NCBI RefSeq assembly: GCF_900635445.1
Contig: NZ_LR134117.1
Location: forward strand, 3,906,001-3,970,000
DNA from: Serratia odorifera
Lineage (GTDB): Bacteria; Pseudomonadota; Gammaproteobacteria; Enterobacterales; Enterobacteriaceae
DNA: 64,000 nucleotides
Direction of reading: 5' to 3'
Shown: one piece after another, positions 47,381-55,940 of the stretch
Layout: every line of letters begins with the position of its first letter
Position numbering within the stretch: the first letter of the stretch is position 1
Program-made: the position numbers and the translations under genes
The notes under the pieces: model-generated
The model's database searches: none
Told to the model about the DNA's origin: nothing
The model's input: only the letters and a program-made list of their open reading frames with translations

Positions 47381-48145
47381 TTAGGCGCTAACGCTAACGT
47401 TGATTCGTGGCGTACCGGCCAGCACTGAAAGCGCATCGACGTTTTCAATGGTGATGTATTTACCTTTCACGCTAAGGATTTCACTTTTTTGGAAACGCCC
47501 CAGCAGGCGACTGATAGTTTCAACCGTCAAACCCAGGTAATTGCCAATGTCGCCGCGCGTCATGGTCAGGCGGAACTCACGGGGGGAAAATCCACGTTCG
47601 GCAAAGCGTCGAGAAAGGTTATAGACAAATGCGGCCAGACGTTCTTCGGCGTTTTTCTTCGACAACAGCAAAATCATGTCCTGATCGCCTTTGATCTCGC
47701 CGCTCATCAAGCGCATGATTTGTTGACGCAAATTAGGCATTTTGCCTGACAGATCGTCCAGCGTCTCGAACGGGATCTCGCACACCATCGAGGTTTCCAG
47801 TGCCTGAGCAAAGCTTGGGTGCTTTAAGCCACCGATGGCATCAAAACCCACCAGATCGCCGGCCAGATGGAAACCGGTAATCTGCTCATCACCTTGCTCG
47901 GTGATGGTGTAGCTTTTTATGGTTCCGGAGCGGATGGCGTACAGGGATTTCAATTCATCACCGGCCTTGAACAGCGTTTGGCCTTTTTGAATCGGCTTTT
48001 TCCTTTCGATAATGTTGTCGAGCTGATCGAGCTCGTGTGCATTGAGAGTGAAAGGAATACACAGTTGGCTAATGCTACAGTCCTGGCAGTGGATCGCACA
48101 GCCACCAGACTGAATACGACGTATCGCGCGTTTTTCCGGGATCAT
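47381..48145 (-). CDS. fnr: FNR, oxygen-sensing global regulator
   Basis: Crp-family regulator that switches on anaerobic genes. The 4Fe-4S ligands are all present: Cys20, 23 and 29 (CQDCSISQLC) and the later Cys in ETSMVCEIP; Cys16 is also kept. The recognition helix TVETISRLLGRF holds the Glu, Ser and Arg that read TTGAT-N4-ATCAA. 254 residues. It probably controls its own promoter and fnrS in this window (sites at 48166-48179 and 14473-14486). Confidence 0.98.
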   Translation of the reverse strand: MIPEKRAIRRIQSGGCAIHCQDCSISQLCIPFTLNAHELDQLDNIIERKKPIQKGQTLFKAGDELKSLYAIRSGTIKSYTITEQGDEQITGFHLAGDLVGFDAIGGLKHPSFAQALETSMVCEIPFETLDDLSGKMPNLRQQIMRLMSGEIKGDQDMILLLSKKNAEERLAAFVYNLSRRFAERGFSPREFRLTMTRGDIGNYLGLTVETISRLLGRFQKSEILSVKGKYITIENVDALSVLAGTPRINVSVSA

Positions 48146-48165
48146 AGAGTACGCTCATCCAGTAA

Positions 48166-48179
48166 TTGATATGCGTCAA
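48166..48179. promoter_or_regulatory. FNR box in the fnr promoter
   Basis: TTGAT-ATGC-GTCAA matches the consensus at nine of ten positions and lies 20 bases upstream of the fnr start codon. This fits negative autoregulation as known in E. coli, where FNR binds around its own transcription start. Confidence 0.8.
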
Positions 48180-48389
48180 TTTTAACATCTTTTGCGGCAG
48201 GTTATAAGTGTGACAATAGTAAGAATAGGGGTATTGTGTCGCTATTTTAGCGCCAAACAGCGATTTTTTATTCTTAGGTAAATAAGAAAAAGCTTATTTA
48301 TCCGTCATTCAGCCTATTCGCTGCGGCGTTGTGCGGTGGGCATGAATTGCCGCAACCTCGACAGAGAGATAAGCGTTCTGCATCAATAT

Positions 48390-48468
48390 CCGCCGTTGCC
48401 ACGTTTACTCTGGCGACATGGCCGGAGAACTGGCGCCATACCCTCCGGCCATGAGTAAACGGCGGCGG
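48390..48468. repeat. Extended interrupted palindrome between fnr and ogt
   Basis: Three nested arm pairs: CATGGCCGGAG (48417-48427) with CTCCGGCCATG (48443-48453), perfect over 11 bases; GTTTACT (48403-48409) with AGTAAAC (48454-48460); and CCGCCG (48390-48395) with CGGCGG (within 48460-48468). The left side has two bulges. It lies 28 bases after the ogt stop, so it may end the ogt transcript, or be an intergenic palindromic repeat. Confidence 0.7.
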
Positions 48469-48495
48469 TTTACCGATCTTGGCACCGTCGACGGG

Positions 48496-49020
48496 TTAGA
48501 GCAGCGTCGTCGGCAAATAGCCTTCATGTTGCAACAACCACTGTTTGCGCTGCACGCCGCCGGCATAGCCGGTGAGCGCACCTTGTGAACCAATCACCCG
48601 GTGACAGGGCACCACGATGCTGATCGGGTTGGATCCATTGGCCATGCCCACGGCACGGGAGGCGGTGGGGCGGCCAATGCGTTTTGCCAGCTCGCCGTAG
48701 GTGATGATCTCGCCGCAGGGGATCTGGCGTAGCTGATGCCAGACGGTTCGCTGAAACTCGGTGCCAGCGGTCATCACCGGTACCTGATTAATCGCGTCGA
48801 GTTCGCCGTCGAAGTAGCGCTGCATGATATCGGTCAGGCCACCGGGATTGCGCTGGGTTTGCAATTGGAAACGATCGGCGCGGTAATGGGTATTCAACAG
48901 TTTCATCAGGCGCGCTTTATGCTCGGTCCAATCAACGGCGCGCAGGCGACCCTGTTCATCGGCTATCAACACCAGCTCACCGACCGGCGTCGCCATATGG
49001 TCAATTAAAAATGTTTGCAT
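48496..49020 (-). CDS. ogt: O6-alkylguanine-DNA alkyltransferase Ogt
   Basis: 174-residue DNA repair protein that transfers alkyl groups from O6-alkylguanine and O4-alkylthymine to its own cysteine. The suicide Cys is in IVVPCHRVIG, the helix-turn-helix in IPCGEIITYGELAKRIGRPT, and the downstream motif is GYAGGVQRKQWLLQHEG. It starts MQTFLIDHMATPVGELVLIA. AAGGAGTGATCAC precedes the ATG. The E. coli position between fnr and abgT is partly kept. Confidence 0.96.
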   Translation of the reverse strand: MQTFLIDHMATPVGELVLIADEQGRLRAVDWTEHKARLMKLLNTHYRADRFQLQTQRNPGGLTDIMQRYFDGELDAINQVPVMTAGTEFQRTVWHQLRQIPCGEIITYGELAKRIGRPTASRAVGMANGSNPISIVVPCHRVIGSQGALTGYAGGVQRKQWLLQHEGYLPTTLL

Positions 49021-49294
49021 GTGATCACTCCTTCATGTTGATGCACGGATTATTGCATGAAAAGTGGCGTATGGATGGCGGATTTCGGACATCAAGCTGT
49101 CGTGGCGCGGCCGGTCAATGTGCCAACATCAGGCCGTATGCAGCACCTTTAACTATAATCATCGTGTCTTTATGCTTTTGCCCTCCGGCAAACGACGTCA
49201 TGCAATGAGGTTTAATCTTTCTGTCATCTGATTGACATGTCGCAGTCACGCCGCTGGCTTAAGTTTTCTGCGAATAGGCCAAGGAGAGAACACG

Positions 49295-51017
49295 ATGTTT
49301 AGTTTGGACACCTTGTTGCAAGACGCATTTCCACATCGCAATCCCCCCCGCCTGGCAGCGTAGCCTGCTGAGAAATCTGCTTTTTGAAAAAGAATTCAAA
49401 CAATTTGCCGCCGAGTACCCACACCTGAAGGGCTTTGATCTGATTGAGCAAGTGGTGGATTACTTCAAGTTGAGTTGTGAACTGGTCGACGGCGACCTGG
49501 AAAATATCCCCAGCCAAGGGCCGGTGGTGCTGGTCGCCAATCATCCGATCGGTTCGCTTGACGGCCTGGTGCTATTGCGTGCGGTGGCGGCCGTGCGCCG
49601 TGACGTCAAGGTGGTCGCCAGCCAAATCCTCAGTTATATCGAACCGCTGCGCAGCCTGTTTGTGCCGGTCGACAATGTGGAATACAAAACCAACCGTCGG
49701 CAAATCGAAGCCATGCAGGCCCAGTTGGATAATCAAGGCGTCTTGATCGTGTTTCCGGCCGGTGAAGTGTCGCGCATCAGCCCGCAGGGTATCCGCGATG
49801 GCCACTGGCATACCGGCTTTGTGCGGCTGGCGGCCAAGGCGCGAGCGCCTATCGTGCCGATTCATATCAGCGCACGTAACAGCAATCTGTTCTATTTTGC
49901 CTCACTGGTTTACCGTCCGCTGTCGACGCTGCTGTTGGTGCGCGAAATGTTTCAGCAGCAGGGGGGGCGCATCAAACTACGCATCGGTGGGCGTATTCCG
50001 TTTGCCAGTTGGCATGATGGCCATACCAGCGCCCATGAGCTGGCCGAACGTTTCCGCCGTCATGTCTATCGGCTCGGTCAGGGAAAACCGGGGCTGTTTG
50101 CCAGCGAATCGCCGATTGCCTTGCCGGAAAATCGTCTGGAGCTGCGCAAAGCGCTGTCGGCCTGCGAGCGACTGGGCAAGACGCCGGACGGTAAAATCAT
50201 CTTCCTCTATCGCCGTCACGATGAAACCCGCTCGCCGATCCTGCGTGAACTGGGCCGCCTGCGTGAAATTGCCTTTCGTGCCGTGGGTGAAGGTTCTGGC
50301 CGGCGGCGCGATCTGGACAGTTATGACGATGACTATTACCACCTGGTGCTGTGGGATGAAGATGAGCTGGACATCGTTGGCGCCTACCGTTTTATTCCCA
50401 CCGCCGAGCAGTTGGCGAACAAGGGACTGGAAGGCATCTACAGCAACAGCCTGTTTCATTACGATCGCGATATGGCGCCGATTCTGGAACAGGGCATCGA
50501 ACTGGGGCGCAGCTTCATTCAACCCGCCTACTGGGGCAAGCGCGGTCTGGATTACCTATGGCTGGGGATCGGCGCCTATCTGGCGACGTATCCGCAGTAT
50601 CGCTATCTGTTCGGCCCGGTATCGATCTCTGGCGGTATGCCGGTGGCGGCACGCGATCTGCTGATTGCCTTTTATCGGTTGTATTTCTCTTCCGACAGCA
50701 CGTTGGCACAGTCGCGACAACCGTATCCGGCGTCATTGCCGCAGGTGCTGGCGCAATTTTCCGGCGATAATTACCAGGCGGATCTGGTGCGATTGAAAAG
50801 CCTGCTGAGCAATATCGGCTGTTCAATTCCGACGCTATACAAACAATATTCCGAATTATGCGAACCGGGCGGCGTGCAGTTTATCGATTTTGGCACCGAT
50901 CCGGCATTCAACAACTGTATCGACGGTCTGGTATTGGTGGATCTGCTGCGCTTGAAGCCGGCGCGCTACCAGCGATATATCGCGGTGCATCAACCCGATG
51001 AATCCACGCGGGCCTGA
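49295..51017 (+). CDS. olsF: OlsF-type bifunctional ornithine-lipid acyltransferase (one +1 frameshift as read)
   Basis: Fusion of an N-terminal PlsC-like O-acyltransferase (VLVANHPIGSLDGLVLLRAV; FPAGEVSRISPQG) and a C-terminal OlsB-like N-acyltransferase/GNAT domain (LDIVGAYRFIPTAEQLANKG, IELGRSFIQPAYWGKRGLDY). This architecture was described as OlsF in Serratia proteamaculans, where one protein makes ornithine lipids. The strong site AAGGAG and ATG 49295 open the frame; one T too many in 49328-49330 breaks it (DAFHIAIPPAWQRSLL restored). Corrected length is 573 residues. Literal reading would force a start at 49452. Ornithine as substrate is inferred from family. Confidence 0.85.
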
Positions 51018-51110
51018 ATGGCTTGTTATATTATTTTGTTATAAGTCGAGATTTGGGGCTAACGGTGGGAAAACGCTACGCTTTATGTTTTGCCACCGTT
51101 GGAGATTTGC

Positions 51111-51893
51111 ATGACACAACCGTGTTTTCCCAACATCTTGTCCGCCGATGAACCGCCACCGGCGGCCATCGTCAATCAACAGGGTACGTCGCCGTTTCTA
51201 TTGCTGTGTGACCATGCCTGCAACTCGCTGCCGCATAGCCTGGGTGACCTGGGGCTGCCGCCCGGCGAAATCGAGCGCCATATTGGCTGGGACATTGGGG
51301 CTTTGGGGGTTTCAACCCATCTGAGCGCCGCGCTCGATGCCACACTGGTTCATCAACGTTATTCACGGCTGGTCATTGACTGCAACCGCTCGCCGGCGGT
51401 GGAGAGTTCGATTCCCCAGATTTCCGAGCTGACGCCGGTGCCGGGTAATATGCGTCTCGATCCGATGGCTAGCCTGGCGCGGCAGCAGGCGTTTTTCTTC
51501 CCCTATCATCAGGCGATTGAACAGGTTATCGAGAGTCGCCTGGCGCGCCAGCAACCGACGATTGTGATTGCCATGCACAGTTTTACGCCGGTGTATAAAG
51601 GCATCCCACGCAAATGGCAAATTGGCCTGCTGTATAATCGCCAGCCGGTGTTTGCCAAACTGTTGGCGGAGGTGCTGCACGACGAGGGCAACCTGCTGGT
51701 TGGGTTAAATGAGCCTTATGTCATGACCGATGAAACCGACTATACCTTGCCGGTACACGCCGAACAGCGGGGTTTACCCTATGTTGGCATTGAGATTCGC
51801 CAGGATCTGATCGGTGACGCTTACGGCCAGCAAGCATGGGCTGAACGGCTGGGTCGCCTGTTGCCAATTGCGTGCCAACGCCTGGGTATTTGA
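51111..51893 (+). CDS. N-formylglutamate amidohydrolase family protein
   Basis: 260 residues of the HutG-like FGase family of zinc hydrolases. The characteristic N-terminal LLLCDHACNSLP and later IAMHSFTPVYKG carry the conserved His residues, with IGWDIGALGVS between. The true substrate may be N-formylglutamate from histidine breakdown or another N-acyl amino acid; there are no hut genes nearby. ATG at 51111 (MTQPCFP) follows GGAGATTTGC. Confidence 0.85.
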   Translation: MTQPCFPNILSADEPPPAAIVNQQGTSPFLLLCDHACNSLPHSLGDLGLPPGEIERHIGWDIGALGVSTHLSAALDATLVHQRYSRLVIDCNRSPAVESSIPQISELTPVPGNMRLDPMASLARQQAFFFPYHQAIEQVIESRLARQQPTIVIAMHSFTPVYKGIPRKWQIGLLYNRQPVFAKLLAEVLHDEGNLLVGLNEPYVMTDETDYTLPVHAEQRGLPYVGIEIRQDLIGDAYGQQAWAERLGRLLPIACQRLGI

Positions 51894-51966
51894 CTTTAAG
51901 ATTATTCCCAGTGATTATTGCCGTCAGGATATCGTTAACGCCAATGGAACAAGTCAGGAGAGACGA

Positions 51967-52683
51967 ATGGAGCACACTGATAACGGATTGTTTATCAAGC
52001 AGGAGCGGTTTGAAGTGCTGGCGATATTGCGCAATATCTATAAACAACGGACCCCGTTGCGCGTCGCCAACCAGCAACAGTGCTTCCACAGCCAGATATT
52101 GAGCGTTGGCGCTGACAGCATCGTGTTTGATTGCGCCAATGACAGCCTGTGTGCGTCCGGTGAATATCGCGTAATCATCGAAAGCCAGGACGCAAAAATA
52201 GAATTCTTGCTCGACCAGGCGGAAATTACGCAGCACCAGCAGGCGCAGGCTATTTCCGCACGCTTACCCAAAGAGTTGGTTTATATCCAACGACGCCGAC
52301 AATTCCGCATTACCACGCCTTATTGGCGCCAGTTCCTGTGTAGCGGCAGCTACCCCGATGGTTCACCGTTTCAATTACGCATTCACGATCTGTCCGCTGG
52401 GGGCGTTGGGCTGCGGCTGGACGGTCCGGTGCCGCCATGCCTTGAATCCGGCTTCGTGTTCAGTAAGGTGCAGCTGGATTTGGGCGATTACGGCAACTTC
52501 AAGGTGAATCTGGAGCTGATCGCCGCCAGTGATGAAAACGTTGAATGTGAGGAGACGGGGGACCTAAAGCACTTTACCCGTCTGTCTTGCCGCTTTGTGG
52601 GCATCAGCGTTCTCACCGCGCGCAAGATCCACAGCGCGGTGATCGCCTTTGAGCTGGATTTCAACAAAAAGAAAAAGCGCTGA
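51967..52683 (+). CDS. ycgR: Cyclic-di-GMP-binding flagellar brake protein YcgR
   Basis: 238 residues with an N-terminal YcgR domain and a C-terminal PilZ domain. The c-di-GMP motifs are RRRQFR and DLSAGGVGLRL. On binding c-di-GMP, YcgR docks at the flagellar motor and slows swimming. ATG at 51967 follows AGGAGAGACGA; upstream codons in the same frame run inside the previous gene and are unlikely. The C-terminus is Lys-rich (NKKKKR). No flagellar gene is adjacent here. Confidence 0.9.
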   Translation: MEHTDNGLFIKQERFEVLAILRNIYKQRTPLRVANQQQCFHSQILSVGADSIVFDCANDSLCASGEYRVIIESQDAKIEFLLDQAEITQHQQAQAISARLPKELVYIQRRRQFRITTPYWRQFLCSGSYPDGSPFQLRIHDLSAGGVGLRLDGPVPPCLESGFVFSKVQLDLGDYGNFKVNLELIAASDENVECEETGDLKHFTRLSCRFVGISVLTARKIHSAVIAFELDFNKKKKR

Positions 52684-52723
52684 GGCGCAAGGGCGCCGTT
52701 TTAACGCCCGGCTCTGCCTGTCA

Positions 52724-53562
52724 TTACTGCAGCGCGCGCAGGCTGCCGATTTCCTCCCAGCCGTTGAGCGCCGCATCGGTCAGCACTTTGCAGACCTCGG
52801 CGCTGGCTGACAACACTGCGGAGCTGATATTCTCGCCGGCCAACAGGTGACTGGTCAATAACGCAGTGAACAGATCGCCGGTGCCTTTGACGCTGGCATT
52901 GATCTTGGGGTGGGTAAAACTGCGGGTTTCCTGTGGCGTGACCAGCAGCAAACCCACTTGGCGATCGTGTTGTGCAATGCCCGGCGCGCTGGTCACCAAT
53001 ACCCAGCGGTATGCTGGTTCAGCAAACCCTGCGCGGCAGCGACGGCGTGTTCGCGGCTGTGCAGCGGCTGACCGCACAGCTGTTCCAGTTCAAAACCGTT
53101 GGGTGTAATGCCGTTAGCCAAATGCAGGAACGGCGAGCGATAACAGTCTACCAGTGGTTTATCGACATACACCCCTTCACCATAATCGCCCATCACCGGG
53201 TCGATAATCAGCATGATAGCCGGATTAAGTTCGCGGACACGCAGCAGCCAGTTTTCCAGCGCCTGGCACTGCATGGCGCTACCCAAATAGCCGACGATCA
53301 CCGCTCTGGCGCGTTGAGCGACGCCGCGAGCAAGCAAATCGTCCAGAAAGCCGCTGAACCAATCGATGGGGATCGCACCGCCGCTCGGTGCACCGTAATA
53401 AGGTGGGCAACCGAAGAGCACGCTGGGCACCTGCAACGCCTCCAGACCTTTTTTCAACAAGGCGCGATAGGCAATCCCGTTGCCGACGCTGCCATAGATC
53501 ACCTGCGACTGAATGGTGATGACATCAATCAGCGGCGGACGCAGTTTGGAGACGTGTTGCAT
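52724..53562 (-). CDS. pdxK: Pyridoxine/pyridoxal/pyridoxamine kinase PdxK (one -1 frameshift as read)
   Basis: Ribokinase-fold enzyme that phosphorylates B6 vitamers in salvage. ITIQSQVIYGSVGNGIA is the PdxK-type start (PdxY differs), GGAIPIDWFSG and IIDPVMGDYGEGVYVD follow, and the ATP/catalytic motif is VKGTGDLFTALL. A missing base at GG 53016-53017 splits the gene; adding it joins AQGLLNPAYRWVLVTSAPG. Corrected length is 279 residues. AAGGAAATAACGC precedes the ATG. It is the last gene of a three-gene operon divergent from a PtsJ-like regulator. Confidence 0.92.
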
Positions 53563-53565
53563 GCG

Positions 53566-54279
53566 TTATTTCCTTTTTTCTATGATATCCAACCAACGGG
53601 TAAATACCTGTTGGGCGCGCCGTTCGAGTTCGACACCGTATTGTGTGGCCTGATCGCGAATATGCTGCGGCGCGATACCGGCAAGATCCAGTTCACAGGC
53701 GTGGCCGATCAGCCAGCGCTCCAGATCGTGGCGGTCAGCTTCCAGATGGAATTGTAAACCAAGCGCGAAATCCTGATAGCTGAATGCCTGGTGGCGACAC
53801 GCCGCGGTGCTTGCCAGGCATTGCGCCCCCTCAGGGATCATAAACATATCGCCGTGCCAATGCAGCACCGGCGTGTCAGCCAGCGGTGCCAGCAGGTTAT
53901 CTTCGCCGCTGGCCAGCGACAGTGGGGCATAGCCAATTTCTTTAATACCCAACGACACCACCTCTGCGCCCAGCGCCTTGGCCATGACCTGAGCGCCAAG
54001 GCATACGCCCAGCGTCGGCCGCCGTTGTTGCAAACGTTGGCTGGCCAGCGTCAGTTCATGATTAAGAAAATCATGATCGTGCTGGCCGGCAAAGTGGCTG
54101 GCGCCGCTAACGGGCCCGCCGAGGATCACCAGCAGATCGGTGGTTTCATTGTCGATGGCCTGCAGATTGTCGCGCCCGGCGTCGTAATAGTCGATCTGAT
54201 ACCCACGCAGCGAAAGCAGATTGCCAAGGATACCGAGATTTTCAAAATGGACATGGCGAATAGCAACGGCTTTTTTCAT
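53566..54279 (-). CDS. Class I glutamine amidotransferase (GMP synthase-like)
   Basis: 237-residue stand-alone GATase domain. The nucleophile is in TLGVCLGAQVMAKALG, the His in ALGLQFHLEAD, and the oxyanion Gly-Gly is LVILGGPVSG. No synthetase domain is attached, so the ammonia acceptor is unknown. It overlaps the upstream 84-residue gene by one base and lies three bases before pdxK, implying one transcript. It is not the PdxT-type glutaminase. A role tied to vitamin B6 is only inferred. Confidence 0.85.
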   Translation of the reverse strand: MKKAVAIRHVHFENLGILGNLLSLRGYQIDYYDAGRDNLQAIDNETTDLLVILGGPVSGASHFAGQHDHDFLNHELTLASQRLQQRRPTLGVCLGAQVMAKALGAEVVSLGIKEIGYAPLSLASGEDNLLAPLADTPVLHWHGDMFMIPEGAQCLASTAACRHQAFSYQDFALGLQFHLEADRHDLERWLIGHACELDLAGIAPQHIRDQATQYGVELERRAQQVFTRWLDIIEKRK

Positions 54280-54533
54280 CAGGGTTGTACCTTACTGGTG
54301 GCAACACAGGGTTGCAGGATTAATGATTCGCCAAGCAGAGTGATACCCTGATTACCGCTTTGATACAGCATCCGGCGTTCCTTAACCTGATTGATCTGAA
54401 CCTGATAGCCTTGCTCTGCGGGGAATAGCGCGCAGGCCTGTTGTAACTGACTGGCGGCCCACGGCGTCATCAGGTGTAACTGGGCGAACGCCTTTCCGGC
54501 GTGCTGAATATCGAGAACGAAATGTTTTTCCAT
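54279..54533 (-). CDS. Hypothetical 84-residue protein, first gene of the pdxK operon
   Basis: I do not recognise this protein. It is soluble, without signal peptide, with beta-like stretches (KHFVLDIQHAGKAFAQLHL, GITLLGESLILQPCV) and a central YQVQINQVKERRMLYQSGN. Its TGA shares a base with the next gene's ATG (TGATG), so coupled translation supports it being real. It faces the PtsJ-like regulator across a 68-base gap. Confidence 0.75.
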   Translation of the reverse strand: MEKHFVLDIQHAGKAFAQLHLMTPWAASQLQQACALFPAEQGYQVQINQVKERRMLYQSGNQGITLLGESLILQPCVATSKVQP

Positions 54534-54580
54534 TGATGCCCCTTACTCTCATGATCGGAAACTGCTATCCTGATTTGAAC

Positions 54581-54598
54581 TAATACAAAAAGGTATTA
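54581..54598. promoter_or_regulatory. Palindrome in the pdxK operon / ptsJ gap, candidate operator
   Basis: TAATAC (54581-54586) and GTATTA (54593-54598) are perfect inverted arms around AAAAAG. It overlaps the AAGG ribosome site of ptsJ and lies about 50 bases from the divergent operon start. MocR regulators commonly bind in such shared gaps; that PtsJ binds this palindrome is inference. Confidence 0.45.
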
Positions 54599-54601
54599 TG
54601 T

Positions 54602-55903
54602 ATGAGCTTATTGTATGCAAAAGGCAGCAACGCTGTCCAGATAGCCGAGCAGATTGCCGGGTACATCAAATCCGGGGCGTTGCAAGCGGGGGATTTGCTG
54701 CCGCCGGTACGCCAACTGGCGCAACAGCTGGGCGTAAACCCCAATACCGTCGCCAGCGGCTATGGCAAACTGCGTGATGCCGGGCTGGTAGCCACCCGCG
54801 GACGTGCCGGAACGGTGGTGCTGGAACAGCCGTTGCAGGCAGTGCGTCAGGCGATGGCGGTGCCGCCGGGCATGCAGGATCTGGCCAGCGGCAATCTGGA
54901 CCCCGCCTTGCTGCCGACGCTGACGCTGTCAACGCAAGAGGTTTTCCCACAGCGGCAGGGATATGACATGCAGGGGGACTCTCCGGCGTTGCTGCAAATA
55001 GCCGGGGAATGGATTGAACGGCAAGGAATGAAGGCCGACGATTTGGCGGTGTTTTCCGGCGCGCTGGATGCAATCGAAAAAGCGTTGCGCTGTCATGCTC
55101 CACCCGGTGCGTCGGTATGGATCGAGGATCCGTGTTGGCCACCGTTACTGACGCTGTTGCGTCATCTGCGTTTGAAACCCTTGCCACTGCCGCTCGACGA
55201 ACAGGGCTGTTGCCTGCCGGGATCCGCAGCGGAACGCGGTTGCGCGGTGATCTTGACGCCGCGGGCGCAAAATCCCACCGGCATTGCATTCAGTGCGGCA
55301 CGAGCCGCCGAATGGCGGGCGTTTCTGGCGCGGCAACCGGATTGCCTGGCGATCGTCGACGACTTTTGGGGCCCATTGTCGCAACAGCCGCTCCACCTGC
55401 CGTTTGACGGCCAGGACGGACTGTATATTCACTCGGTGAGCAAGTATCTCGGCCCGGATCTGCGCATTGCGCTGGCCTGTGGCAATGTGACGCTGTTGCA
55501 GGCGATGCGTGCCGATCAGTACATTCGCGAGCGTTGGGTGAGTCATATCTTGCAGCAAATCGCCGCCAAATTGTGGCGGCAGGTGCAGGTGCAGGGCGTA
55601 CTGGCGCGCGCCCAGGGTGAATACCAACGGCGGCGCGACCGGCTGACGTCCCTGTTGCAGCAACGCTGTGGCCTACGCCTGCCGCAGGGAGAAGGGCTGC
55701 ACCTGTGGCTGCCGGTGCGTTCCGAGGCTATCGCCAGCCAGATCATGGCACAGCGTGGCTGGCTGGTACAAAGCGGCGAGCCGTTCCGCTTGAAAAGCAG
55801 CCCGGCTATCCGCGTTAGCCTGGCTAACGTGACAGAGCGACAACTGGATACGCTGGCGCAGGATCTGTGCGCTGCCGTCAATGCCCAGGCTCAGGTCAAT
55901 TGA
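54602..55903 (+). CDS. ptsJ: MocR-family PLP-dependent regulator PtsJ
   Basis: 433 residues: N-terminal GntR winged helix (LPPVRQLAQQLGVNPNTVAS) and a type I aminotransferase-like domain with the PLP-binding Lys in HSVSKYLGPDLRIA and Asp in AIVDDFWGP. In Salmonella, PtsJ is a MocR repressor of pdxK, and here it is divergent from a pdxK operon, which supports the symbol. It probably senses PLP to adjust B6 salvage. The ATG at 54602 follows AAGG; an out-of-frame ATG four bases upstream is ignored. Confidence 0.88.
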   Translation: MSLLYAKGSNAVQIAEQIAGYIKSGALQAGDLLPPVRQLAQQLGVNPNTVASGYGKLRDAGLVATRGRAGTVVLEQPLQAVRQAMAVPPGMQDLASGNLDPALLPTLTLSTQEVFPQRQGYDMQGDSPALLQIAGEWIERQGMKADDLAVFSGALDAIEKALRCHAPPGASVWIEDPCWPPLLTLLRHLRLKPLPLPLDEQGCCLPGSAAERGCAVILTPRAQNPTGIAFSAARAAEWRAFLARQPDCLAIVDDFWGPLSQQPLHLPFDGQDGLYIHSVSKYLGPDLRIALACGNVTLLQAMRADQYIRERWVSHILQQIAAKLWRQVQVQGVLARAQGEYQRRRDRLTSLLQQRCGLRLPQGEGLHLWLPVRSEAIASQIMAQRGWLVQSGEPFRLKSSPAIRVSLANVTERQLDTLAQDLCAAVNAQAQVN

Positions 55904-55940
55904 GCGCGGCCGCCATCCCTGCGCTGCGTGTGCGGTTGGC

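Noticed and set aside
49452..51017. olsF starting at ATG 49452
   Set aside because: This omits the conserved N-terminus and the strong AAGGAG site before 49295; a one-base gain explains the break.
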